Positions 1 through 5,434 of a DNA stretch of 5,965 bases are shown here, piece by piece. Positions within the stretch are counted from its first letter, which is position 1. Each line of letters opens with the position of its first letter. The position numbers and the translations under genes were made by a program. Origin of the DNA: Oscillospiraceae bacterium (lineage in GTDB: Bacteria > Bacillota > Clostridia > Oscillospirales > Ruminococcaceae). The notes below the pieces were generated by a model, which saw only the letters and a program-made list of their open reading frames with translations, searched no databases and was not told the DNA's origin. The DNA lies in contig JAAWBP010000105.1 of the NCBI GenBank assembly GCA_022792755.1, positions 1 through 5,965 on the forward strand. The letters run 5' to 3'.

Positions 1-130
1 CACCAAGGTTTTGCCGATTTTTGGCTAATAGACCTGCGAGGCACATGATACGAAACGCGTGGCTCGCGGGAAATGAACCTTGTTATTCGCACTGCCTGCG
101 GATCGCGTCTGTCCTACCGGGGTCACCCGG
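1..130 (+). repeat. Structured intergenic repeat, copy 1 (left end outside window)
   Basis: First of seven copies of an intergenic element. The window begins inside it, at the CACCAAGG box. Bases 1-108 are identical to 171-278 in copy 2. The central inverted repeat has arms 33-44 (CCTGCGAGGCAC) and 59-70 (GTGGCTCGCGGG), with 11 of 12 positions pairing (one G-U) and one G-G mismatch. It is followed by the box TGTTATTCGCACTGCC and GGATCGCG. The copy ends in a hairpin CCGGG-GTCA-CCCGG at 117-130, the same cap type as copy 6. It lies downstream of the permease gene on the permease transcript strand. No coding function is supported: the short reading frames across it are not shared by the more divergent copies. 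Confidence 0.85.
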
Positions 131-143
131 CGTGCCGCGCGGG

Positions 144-300
144 GCAGGGTACTCCTGCGGGCAATTCGCACACCAAGGTTTTGCCGATTTTTGGCTAATA
201 GACCTGCGAGGCACATGATACGAAACGCGTGGCTCGCGGGAAATGAACCTTGTTATTCGCACTGCCTGCGGATCGCGTATTGACAGCGGAAGCATTCCGC
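144..300 (+). repeat. Structured intergenic repeat, copy 2 (tandem with copy 1)
   Basis: Complete copy of 157 bp. The left cap hairpin is GCAGG-GTACT-CCTGC (144-158), followed by GGGCAATTCGCACACCAAGG. The central inverted repeat arms are 203-214 and 229-240. The right cap is GCGGAA-GCA-TTCCGC (286-300). Although 108 bp are identical to copy 1, the right cap is a different sequence from copy 1's cap. The right cap ends 7 bp from the stop codon of the permease gene (308-310), so the element forms the immediate 3' untranslated region of that gene. On the permease strand no U-tract follows the hairpin, so it is not a classical intrinsic terminator. Confidence 0.88.
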
Positions 301-307
301 CGCCGGA

Positions 308-1267
308 TCAAACCAGCACGGTGAAAATCCAGGCGGCGATCAGCACCCCGCACCCGGCGAAGAGAAGCCCCTTCTTCGCACCTTTCCACTCCCCGGTTTT
401 GAGCCCCCAGAAGACCGACACGATCAGCGCGAGGGCGTTGAAGAGGATCCATCCAACTGTTTCGCCCATCTCCCCCAGCAGGTCGGTCGAAAGCCCGTAA
501 AGGATCAGCGCCGCGTACCAGACGATGCTGACGCCGAACAGCTTCAGCGTCCGGACAGCGCTCCCCTTTTGTACAACGGTTTTCCATTCCCGCTTCACCG
601 ACACTTCGCCGATACAGTAAATCAGCCCGGCGAGGCAGCCGCCGACCAGCACCGGGAGCCATCTCGCGGCTGAAACGGCGAGCTGGGGCCGGTTGAGCGC
701 CTGGAGCCCGGCGGCGACCTCCTCGCTGTGGGAGAAGCCGACGTTCATGAACCCGGAGCCGATCCCCGAAAAGACGGCGAGCGCAATCCCGAAGACCGAG
801 CCTTTCGCCCTGCCGTCCCTCTTGATTCCCGCGACGGTGACGATCACCACGCCGAGCACCGTCAGCAGCAGCCCGACCCAGAAGAAGACGGCCGAACCGC
901 CTTCCGGAAAGGAGCGGCTGATCATCATCGGTGTTAAGGAGCCCACGATGGTGGAAATCCCCATCGAAATCCCGTAGACGAGGGACATCCCAATCTTGTC
1001 GATCCCCTTGGAGAAGCCCACCGCCGACAATCCCCAGACCGCGCCGCATCCCAGAGGGACGAGGAAATAGCCGAAGCCCTGCCGTGTAAAGATCTCCGCC
1101 AGTTCCGGCGCCATGATGAAGGCGAAGAGCACTGCGGTGATGATGCACATGATTTCATAGATCCCCCAGAAAGCGGCCCATGAAAACGGTGTGTATTTTT
1201 TATAGCCCAGCCCGAAGCTGCCCTGGCAGAGCCCGGCCGCCAGCAAAACAAGAAACCCGATTGCCAT
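308..1267 (-). CDS. RhaT-type sugar/proton symporter family permease
   Basis: Predicted 319-residue inner membrane protein that would import a sugar, probably by proton symport. Ten hydrophobic segments can be placed at about residues 2-22, 30-52, 66-85, 93-115, 126-147, 156-176, 200-221, 242-260, 270-289 and 299-318, matching the ten-helix plan of the RhaT family in the drug/metabolite transporter superfamily. The N-terminus (LLAAGLCQGSFGLGYKK), the GAVWGLSAVGFSKGIDKIG stretch and the GISTIVGSLTPM stretch resemble RhaT. E. coli RhaT is somewhat longer (344 residues). The start ATG (1265-1267) has AGGAGG at 1279-1284, 11 nt upstream. It lies downstream of the GH31 gene on the same strand, with a terminator between. 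Rhamnose is the founding substrate, but no other rhamnose gene is present, so the substrate may be a sugar or glycoside linked to GH31. I give no gene symbol because orthology to rhaT is not shown. Confidence 0.85.
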   Translation of the reverse strand: MAIGFLVLLAAGLCQGSFGLGYKKYTPFSWAAFWGIYEIMCIITAVLFAFIMAPELAEIFTRQGFGYFLVPLGCGAVWGLSAVGFSKGIDKIGMSLVYGISMGISTIVGSLTPMMISRSFPEGGSAVFFWVGLLLTVLGVVIVTVAGIKRDGRAKGSVFGIALAVFSGIGSGFMNVGFSHSEEVAAGLQALNRPQLAVSAARWLPVLVGGCLAGLIYCIGEVSVKREWKTVVQKGSAVRTLKLFGVSIVWYAALILYGLSTDLLGEMGETVGWILFNALALIVSVFWGLKTGEWKGAKKGLLFAGCGVLIAAWIFTVLV

Positions 1268-1278
1268 TCCGATTCGAT

Positions 1279-1284
1279 CCTCCT
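1279..1284 (-). promoter_or_regulatory. Ribosome binding site of the permease gene
   Basis: AGGAGG on the minus strand, a perfect anti-16S match, ends 11 nt before the ATG at 1267. The spacing is a little long but no other start in frame is better placed. Confidence 0.7.
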
Positions 1285-1313
1285 ATTTTAACACGCTGCA
1301 AAGAATCCGTACG

Positions 1314-1348
1314 CAAAGAAAACCGGAAGGCTCCCCGCCCTCCGGTTT
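1314..1348 (-). terminator. Intrinsic terminator between GH31 and permease genes
   Basis: On the minus strand the arms 1348-1341 (AAACCGGA) and 1327-1320 (TCCGGTTT) pair over 8 bp, continue after one mismatch for 2 more pairs, and are followed directly by TTTTCTTT (1322-1315). This is a good Rho-independent terminator 56 nt after the GH31 stop codon. It separates the hydrolase from the permease gene downstream, so transcription of the permease must depend on read-through or on a promoter in the short gap 1268-1313. Confidence 0.75.
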
Positions 1349-1387
1349 GAGCCGGCGCTTTCCCTGTTCGGAAAAGTGCTCCGGCTC
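1349..1387 (-). other. Second hairpin directly ahead of the terminator
   Basis: Arms 1349-1355 (GAGCCGG) and 1381-1387 (CCGGCTC) pair over 7 bp. After one mismatch and a 2-nt bulge, GC/GC and TTTCC/GGAAA extend the stem around a loop of about six bases. It begins 16 nt after the GH31 stop and abuts the intrinsic terminator. It may protect the 3' end of the GH31 message or help the terminator. It has no U-tract of its own. Confidence 0.6.
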
Positions 1388-1403
1388 GATCTTTGCTTGT
1401 CGA

Positions 1404-3443
1404 TTATTCCCCTTTGATCCAGCCCAGCGCCTGCGCGCCCTCTTTAACAAAGAGCGGGATGGTGTCGAGCGGCGCGTCAACCGTCACGGTCTGGCCGCCG
1501 TCAAAAGTCTTTCCGGTTTCCGCCTCGACCCATTTCACACCGGCGGGGAGGTAAACCTCCTTCGTCCGGGCGCCCGGGTAGAGGACGGGGGCGACCAGGA
1601 TGTCGGGACCGAAGAGGTATTCCTCGCTGATCCCCCACGCGGCTTTGTCCGCCGGGAAGTCGTAGAAGACTGGACGAATCACCGGCGTGCCCTTTTCGTG
1701 GGCTGCTTTCATTGCCTCGGTAATATAGGGTTTTAAGCGGTACCGCATCCGGATGTACTTGGTCATGCTCTTTTCCGCTTCGGGACCGTAGCTCCAGACC
1801 TCGTTGTCCGCGCCGGTCTTAGGACAGAAGCCGCCGCCGGACGCGACCAGCTCCGGCTTGTCGTGCGGGTCGCGGTCGCCGTGGAGCCGCATCACCGGGC
1901 AGAATGCGCCGAACTGGAACCAGCGGGTGATCAGCTCCTTAAAGCCCTCGTCGTGGATGTTGCCGCCGTGGAAGCCGCCGATGTCGGCCGTCCACCAGGT
2001 GATCCCCGCAAGGCCCATGTTCAGCCCGGCGGCCATCTGGATGCGGAAGGCCTCGAAAGTGGACGGGACGTCGCCCGACCAGGCCAGTGCGCCGTACTTC
2101 TGGGAACCCGCCCAGGCGCAGCGGATCAGGTTGACGATCTCTTCCCGGCCCTCGGCCTTCATCCCGTCGTAGAACGCCTTGGCGTAGCCGACCGGATAGG
2201 CGTTCGCCACCTCGAGGGCAGCGCCTTTGTGGTAACGGTAGTTTTCGAAATCGACCGCGGTGTACTCCGGTTCGGCCTCATCCAGCCAGAAGAGGGTCAC
2301 GCCCTTGTCGAGGTAATTTTTCTTGCAGGTCTTCCAGATAAACGCCTGCGCATCGGGGTTGGTTGCGTCGAAAAAGCCCTCGGCTCCGAAGCAGTCCATG
2401 GTGAAGTTGATCCCGTGATCCACCCGGACGAGCAGGTCGTGGTCGAGCATGTAGTCGTAATTCTCACTCGCCTTATCCACCGTCGGCCAGACGGAGGTCA
2501 TCAGCTTCATCCCCATCGAGTCGAGCTCTTTGATCATCCCCTCGGGATCAGGCCAGAACTGGCTGTCAAATTTCCAGTCGCCCTGGTTCGGCCAGTGGAA
2601 GAAATCGACGACGATGACGTCAACCGGGATGCCGCGCTTGTGGTACTCCCGCGCAACCTCGAGCAGCTCCTCCTGGGTCTGGTAACGGAGCTTGCACTGC
2701 CAGAAGCCGAGGCCGTATTCCGGCATCATCGGGACGGTGCCCGAAACCTTCGCGTACTGTTCCTCAATCTCGGCCGGGGTGTCGCCCGCAGTAATCCAGT
2801 AGTCGATCTGCTTGGAGGATTTTAACTTCCATTCGGTGACGTTGTTCCCAAACGCAACCTGGCCGACGCCCGGGTTGTTCCAGAGGAAACCGTAGCCCTT
2901 GCTGGAAAGGTAGAAGGGGACGCTCGCCTGGGTGTTGCGGTGGGCGAGCTCGAGGATGCAGCCCTTCTGGTCGAGATGGGGATGCTGGTACTGGCCCATG
3001 CCGAAGATTTTTTCCTCCGGGTCGGCCTCGAAGCTCATCGTGATCTCGAAGTTGTCGCTCGGCGTACCCTTGTATTCACGGGCCGGGCGTTTAATATTGG
3101 TGATGGTGTTAAGGTATTTGGAGTAGTCCACCCCGTGCGACCAGGCGCGGTAGTGCTCGTCGAGGAGCAGCTCATCCCGGTCGTTGAAGAAGCGGATCCG
3201 CCCGTACTCGTTGAGCTCCGCCCGGATCTTCCCATTTTTGACGACCGCGCCGCCATCCTCCGTCAGAGTGATTTCCGCTTTTGTATCCACCGGCATGGTC
3301 AAAGCCCAATCCTCTTTGGTGAAGAAATTATTCTGGGTCGCCCGCACCCGCAGGGCGTTTTCCCCCCAGGGGGTGATCCAGAGGGTTTCATATCTCCGCT
3401 TAAAGAGCAGAGAGCCGTTTTCCACTTTAAAAAATTCGCTCAT
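1404..3443 (-). CDS. Glycoside hydrolase family 31 alpha-glycosidase (alpha-glucosidase/alpha-xylosidase type)
   Basis: A 679-residue retaining alpha-glycosidase. An N-terminal beta-sandwich (about 1-240) precedes the (beta/alpha)8 catalytic domain (about 240-560) and C-terminal beta domains ending in LDTIPLFVKEGA (about 658-669). The probable nucleophile is Asp388 in FWLDEAEPE (codon 2280-2282). The probable acid/base is Asp458 in WSGDVPSTFE (codon 2070-2072). Other GH31 landmarks are IPVDVIVVDFFHW (272-284), TWWTADIGGFHGG (482-494) and MRLHGDRDP (518-525). The start at 3443 is chosen because GGGAGG lies 7 nt upstream. An in-frame ATG at 3524 would add 27 residues that look non-coding and overlap the promoter-like region. 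No signal peptide or membrane segment is seen, so the enzyme is probably cytoplasmic, acting on a glycoside imported by a permease such as the one encoded downstream. The nucleophile motif differs from both the WxDMNE of typical alpha-glucosidases and the KTDFGE of YicI-type alpha-xylosidases, so substrate is not assigned. Confidence 0.93.
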   Translation of the reverse strand: MSEFFKVENGSLLFKRRYETLWITPWGENALRVRATQNNFFTKEDWALTMPVDTKAEITLTEDGGAVVKNGKIRAELNEYGRIRFFNDRDELLLDEHYRAWSHGVDYSKYLNTITNIKRPAREYKGTPSDNFEITMSFEADPEEKIFGMGQYQHPHLDQKGCILELAHRNTQASVPFYLSSKGYGFLWNNPGVGQVAFGNNVTEWKLKSSKQIDYWITAGDTPAEIEEQYAKVSGTVPMMPEYGLGFWQCKLRYQTQEELLEVAREYHKRGIPVDVIVVDFFHWPNQGDWKFDSQFWPDPEGMIKELDSMGMKLMTSVWPTVDKASENYDYMLDHDLLVRVDHGINFTMDCFGAEGFFDATNPDAQAFIWKTCKKNYLDKGVTLFWLDEAEPEYTAVDFENYRYHKGAALEVANAYPVGYAKAFYDGMKAEGREEIVNLIRCAWAGSQKYGALAWSGDVPSTFEAFRIQMAAGLNMGLAGITWWTADIGGFHGGNIHDEGFKELITRWFQFGAFCPVMRLHGDRDPHDKPELVASGGGFCPKTGADNEVWSYGPEAEKSMTKYIRMRYRLKPYITEAMKAAHEKGTPVIRPVFYDFPADKAAWGISEEYLFGPDILVAPVLYPGARTKEVYLPAGVKWVEAETGKTFDGGQTVTVDAPLDTIPLFVKEGAQALGWIKGE

Positions 3444-3450
3444 TCCTGTT

Positions 3451-3456
3451 CCTCCC
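3451..3456 (-). promoter_or_regulatory. Ribosome binding site that fixes the GH31 start
   Basis: GGGAGG on the minus strand, 7 nt before the ATG at 3443. It decides between this ATG and the farther upstream ATG at 3524, which has no comparable site. Confidence 0.75.
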
Positions 3457-3485
3457 GTTTCTTGGCGGCAGCCCGCCTCGTTACC

Positions 3486-3552
3486 AATATTATAAATCCC
3501 CGGCCGTGATTCCGAAATAAACATTTATAATATTATTTGCACAAAATGAAAC
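3486..3552 (-). promoter_or_regulatory. Candidate promoter region of GH31
   Basis: This is an AT-rich stretch in GC-rich surroundings, directly upstream of the GH31 gene. On the minus strand a perfect TATAAT occurs at 3494-3489, with a weak -35 (TTTCGG, 3517-3512) at 17-nt spacing. A second candidate is TATAAA (3529-3524) with TTTCAT (3551-3546) at 16 nt. Either would give a leader of a few tens of bases. The -35 elements are poor, so an activator or a different choice is possible. No convincing operator or cre-like palindrome is seen. Confidence 0.45.
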
Positions 3553-3560
3553 TCGATGGC

Positions 3561-3727
3561 GCCCGTGTCCGGACTGGGCAATTCGCATTCGGATGATTTG
3601 CCGATCCCCAGGGTTTTCGTTCTGCGAGGTACATGGAATGAATTGTAAGCGGGCATATCTCACGGGAGGCCAGCGCCGTTCATACCTCTGGCTGCGGATC
3701 GCGTTTGCAGCGAAGGCACTCTACCGC
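3561..3727 (+). repeat. Structured intergenic repeat, copy 3 (diverged)
   Basis: A diverged, approximately 167-bp copy. The left cap GCCCG/TGGGC (3561-3565 / 3575-3579) encloses the palindrome GTCCGGAC and is followed by GGGCAATTCGCA. TTTGCCGATCCC in the spacer closely matches copy 7. The central arms are 3621-3631 (TCTGCGAGGTA) and 3656-3666 (TATCTCACGGG); relative to copies 1 and 2 the inner pairs have changed on both sides. CTCTGGCTGCGGATCGCGT follows, and a weak right cap lies at about 3710-3727. It lies between the methyltransferase terminator and the GH31 promoter region. Confidence 0.75.
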
Positions 3728-3822
3728 GAAAAAGGCATTACCGCCATTATAATAGCACCAATATATTACTGCTATTATATGCTTACTACTATATATCCTA
3801 TAATTATACGCCTATATATAAA
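3728..3822. other. AT-rich island with inverted repeats
   Basis: About 95 bp of strongly AT-rich sequence inside otherwise GC-rich DNA. It holds a perfect 9-bp inverted repeat TATAATAGC (3748-3756) / GCTATTATA (3771-3779) with a 14-nt loop, the 10-bp palindrome TATAATTATA (3799-3808), and several TATAAT-like boxes on both strands. No gene is supported: an 83-codon frame across 3593-3844 runs through repeat copy 3 and ends in the terminator. It could be a promoter, a protein-binding site, or unselected sequence between the methyltransferase terminator and copy 3. Confidence 0.5.
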
Positions 3823-3854
3823 AAGAGGAGGATTCAATCACTGAATCCTCTCTT
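3815..3854 (-). terminator. Intrinsic terminator of the methyltransferase gene
   Basis: The arms 3842-3850 (TGAATCCTC) and 3828-3836 (GAGGATTCA) pair perfectly over 9 bp around the loop 3837-3841. Four more pairs (3851-3854 with 3823-3826) follow across a single-base bulge at 3827. On the minus strand the stem runs into TTTTT and TATATATA. It lies about 50 nt after the methyltransferase stop codon at 3906 and fits a Rho-independent terminator well. Confidence 0.85.
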
Positions 3855-3905
3855 AGAGAAGTATTTGGCCTGCCCAAAGGGATGGAAGCCGGCCGGCTTC
3901 TCGGA

Positions 3906-4676
3906 TCACTTCACGGCGGTAAAGAAAAAGCGGTTGAAGCGGAACATAATCTCCCCATTCGGCTGTGCCGGGTATGCGTCGGACGCCCGGCGCAGGAGCT
4001 CCTCCTCGAATTCCGCAGCATCGGCGGGGGGCAGTGCGCTTAAATAGGGGCGCAGCCTCGTCCCCTTGGCCCACTCAATCAGCGCCTGATGGGAGGGCAT
4101 CCGGTGGTAGTAGGCCGTCTCCCAGAGGTCGAATTCCTCCGCGAGCTCACTTAGGATGTTAAAATATTCCGCGGGAGAGAGGGCGGAAACGGTTCGAATC
4201 TCCATCGGGCCGAGGCCCCACCGCGGTTCGGCTGTAACTTCCCGGATGATCCGAAAAAGCGGTTCCTCGTCGCTCATTGGGAGCTGAACCGCCAGGACGC
4301 CGCCGCTCCCGAGCAGGGAGAACATCTCCCCGATGAGCTTCCGGTGGTTGGGGATCCACTGGATGCAGGCGTTCGAAAAGACGACGTCATACCCGCCGCC
4401 CAGCGACCCAAGCTCCGTCTCCGCATCACAGCGGACAAAGGAGAGGCCGGGATAGCTTGCACGGGCCTTTTCGAGCATATTTTCGGAGTTATCCGCCCCG
4501 ATGACTTCTGCGTCCGGGAAGAATTCCTTTAACAGGGCGGTGCTGTTCCCCGGCCCGCATCCGATGTCGAGGATCCGCTTCGGGGCGGCTAAGCTGATCC
4601 GCCTTGCAAGATCGGCGGACGGCTGGGTCCGCTGCCGCTCAAATTTTAAGTACTGCGCGCTGTTCCAATCTGCCAT
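3906..4676 (-). CDS. tam: Trans-aconitate 2-methyltransferase-like SAM-dependent methyltransferase
   Basis: A 256-residue class I SAM-dependent methyltransferase resembling Tam, which methylates trans-aconitate, an inhibitor formed from the citric acid cycle intermediate cis-aconitate. The N-terminus MADWNSAQYLKFERQRTQPS is characteristic of Tam. SAM-binding motif I is ILDIGCGPGNST (35-46), the acidic loop is IGADNSENML (59-68), and motif IV/post-I regions are DVVFSNACIQWIPNH (97-111). EWAKGTRLRPYL (201-212) and the FRFNRFFFTA end also fit the family. Length is close to E. coli Tam (252). The ATG at 4676 is preferred for this match; an in-frame GTG at 4685 would add MSS. Neither has a strong Shine-Dalgarno (only GTGAG is nearby). 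The gene appears to be a single transcription unit, closed by the terminator at 3815-3854. Actual substrate is inferred from similarity only. Confidence 0.87.
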   Translation of the reverse strand: MADWNSAQYLKFERQRTQPSADLARRISLAAPKRILDIGCGPGNSTALLKEFFPDAEVIGADNSENMLEKARASYPGLSFVRCDAETELGSLGGGYDVVFSNACIQWIPNHRKLIGEMFSLLGSGGVLAVQLPMSDEEPLFRIIREVTAEPRWGLGPMEIRTVSALSPAEYFNILSELAEEFDLWETAYYHRMPSHQALIEWAKGTRLRPYLSALPPADAAEFEEELLRRASDAYPAQPNGEIMFRFNRFFFTAVK

Positions 4677-4690
4677 ACTGCTCACGCTGC

Positions 4691-4739
4691 GGCGCGGGAC
4701 GTAAAAGGAGGACGACTCCCCTTTTTTGTACGCCGCGCC
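4691..4739. other. Long imperfect hairpin in the methyltransferase leader
   Basis: Arms GGCGCGG (4691-4697) and CCGCGCC (4733-4739) pair fully. CGTA (4700-4703) pairs with TACG (4729-4732), and an inner GGAG (4707-4710) pairs with CTCC (4716-4719) around a 5-nt loop. A-rich and T-rich tracts flank the inner stem on both strands (TTTTTT at 4722-4727 on plus, TTTT at 4706-4703 on minus), so it may work as a terminator in either direction, blocking read-through from tex. Its base lies 6 nt from the GTG and 14 nt from the ATG of the methyltransferase, where it could also affect translation. Confidence 0.55.
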
Positions 4740-4787
4740 GTTCCTTTCTTTTTAATTCCCATCGTTTTCATATCGAATTCTGCCGTG

Positions 4788-4926
4788 CCGGGTGGCCCCG
4801 GCGGGACAATTTCGCACACCAAGGTTTTACCATTCTCTAAGTTTTGTCCTGCAAGGCGCCTCGCGGGATACCAGCATTGTTATTTACTCTGCCTATGGAT
4901 CGCGATTGACAGCGGAAGCATTCCGC
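4788..4926 (+). repeat. Structured intergenic repeat, copy 4 (short central loop)
   Basis: A 139-bp copy. The left cap is CCGGG-TGGC-CCCGG (4788-4801), then GGGACAATTTCGCACACCAAGGTTTT. The central arms CCTGCAAGGC (4848-4857) and GCCTCGCGGG (4858-4867) abut with no loop, so about 25 bp present in copies 1 and 2 are missing. TTGTTATTTACTCTGCC and GGATCGCGATTGACA follow. The right cap GCGGAA-GCA-TTCCGC (4912-4926) is identical to copy 2's. First of four copies packed between the methyltransferase and tex genes. Confidence 0.87.
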
Positions 4927-4934
4927 CCTGCGAG

Positions 4935-5075
4935 GCCCGTGGCCGGGCTGGCCAATTTACATCTCGGCGTTCTGCTAGTCAAAAGGTGGTTGACCTGAAA
5001 GGCGCTTTGCAGGCTGTCAATCCCGCTCTTAGCACGGCTTATGAATCGCGTTCGACAGCGGAGGCACTCAGCCGC
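4935..5075 (+). repeat. Structured intergenic repeat, copy 5 (most diverged plus-strand copy)
   Basis: A 141-bp copy with low sequence identity to the others but the same order of stems. The left cap is GCCCG-TGGC-CGGGC (4935-4948), then TGGCCAATTTACA. The central arms CCTGAAAGGC (4994-5003) and GCTTTGCAGG (5004-5013) abut as in copy 4; at one position an A-T pair replaces the A-C mismatch of copy 4. GAATCGCGTTCGACA leads to the right cap at 5058-5075, where GCGG...CCGC encloses GAG-GCA-CTC, the counterpart of GAA-GCA-TTC in copies 2 and 4. Confidence 0.72.
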
Positions 5076-5077
5076 GT

Positions 5078-5239
5078 TTGCCCAGGCGGGGCAATTTCGC
5101 ACACGAACGTTTTATCGGTCAAAAAGTTTTCAAGCCTGCGAGATGCCTAAGATGAAACAGGTACAATGTGCCTCGCGGGTTACCAGCACTGTTATTTGCA
5201 CTGCCTGTGGATCGCGACTGTCCCACCGGGGTCACCCGG
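5078..5239 (+). repeat. Structured intergenic repeat, copy 6
   Basis: A 162-bp copy. The left cap TTGCCC-AGGCG-GGGCAA (5078-5094) overlaps the box GGGGCAATTTCGCACACGAACG. The central arms are CCTGCGAG (5135-5142) and CTCGCGGG (5172-5179). CACTGTTATTTGCACTGCC and GGATCGCGACTGTCCCA follow. The right cap CCGGG-GTCA-CCCGG (5226-5239) matches copy 1's cap. Its right end faces the right end of inverted copy 7 across a cluster of six hairpins. Confidence 0.87.
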
Positions 5240-5434
5240 CGCGGGCACGGACGCGGAGTCTCTCCGTTTTGCGGCTGGAGCCGCATGGAGAACCCCCGGC
5301 GAGGGTTCTCCACCGAGAAACATCCCACCGGGATGTTTCTCGCCTCTCCTGCGCTTTGTGACGGAAAGGATTTCGCCCTTTGCGGAGGGCGAACCGGGGC
5401 GCTGCCCCAGTACCCCGCCGGGTGGCCCCGGTGG
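5223..5434. other. Multi-branched hairpin domain closed by copies 6 and 7
   Basis: The inner ends of copies 6 and 7 (5223-5241 and 5416-5434) can pair over 19 bp with one G-U on the plus-strand reading. Between them lie six successive hairpins: 5254-5258/5262-5266 (CGGAG-TCT-CTCCG, followed by TTTT); 5271-5275/5280-5284 (GCGGC/GCCGC); 5286-5295/5303-5312 (10 bp); 5314-5326/5330-5342 (13 bp, loop ACC); 5372-5379/5386-5393 (TTCGCCCT/AGGGCGAA); and 5396-5400/5404-5408 (GGGGC-GCT-GCCCC). The closing stem competes with the local cap hairpins of the two repeat copies. No reading frame here resembles a protein. Possible roles are a structured RNA, a transcription-terminating or message-protecting array, or nested insertions of palindromes. 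Confidence 0.7.

Noticed and set aside
4..82. Outer stem CAAGGTT (4-10) with AACCTTG (76-82) as a conserved pairing of the element
   Set aside because: It pairs in copies 1 and 2 only; copies 3, 4, 6 and 7 lose the pairing, so it is not supported as part of the common fold.
1..300. CRISPR array
   Set aside because: The repeat unit is about 108 bp identical with a 170-bp period and two copies, not short repeats with uniform spacers.
195..1148. 317-codon minus-strand frame overlapping the permease gene
   Set aside because: It is in another frame of the permease gene, with Arg/Gly-rich low-complexity composition, and runs into repeat copy 2.
1268..1313. Permease promoter with TAAAAT as -10
   Set aside because: The TAAAAT lies almost against the AGGAGG, so the start of transcription would fall inside the ribosome binding site, and no suitable -35 is present at 16-18 nt.
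1863..2825. Open frame of 320 codons on the plus strand
   Set aside because: It is antisense to the GH31 gene, which has catalytic motifs and a good ribosome binding site; long antisense frames are expected in GC-rich coding DNA. The protein has no recognisable domain.
3441..3524. Upstream ATG at 3524 as GH31 start
   Set aside because: It would add 27 residues across a promoter-like AT-rich stretch and lacks a ribosome binding site; the ATG at 3443 has GGGAGG 7 nt upstream.
4674..4685. GTG at 4685 as the tam start
   Set aside because: The family usually begins at MADWN; the extra three residues are not typical and the ribosome binding site is no better.
4788..5239. Target-site duplications flanking the repeat copies
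   Set aside because: Flanks of copies 3 and 4 were compared by eye and show no convincing short direct repeat; exact element ends are uncertain.
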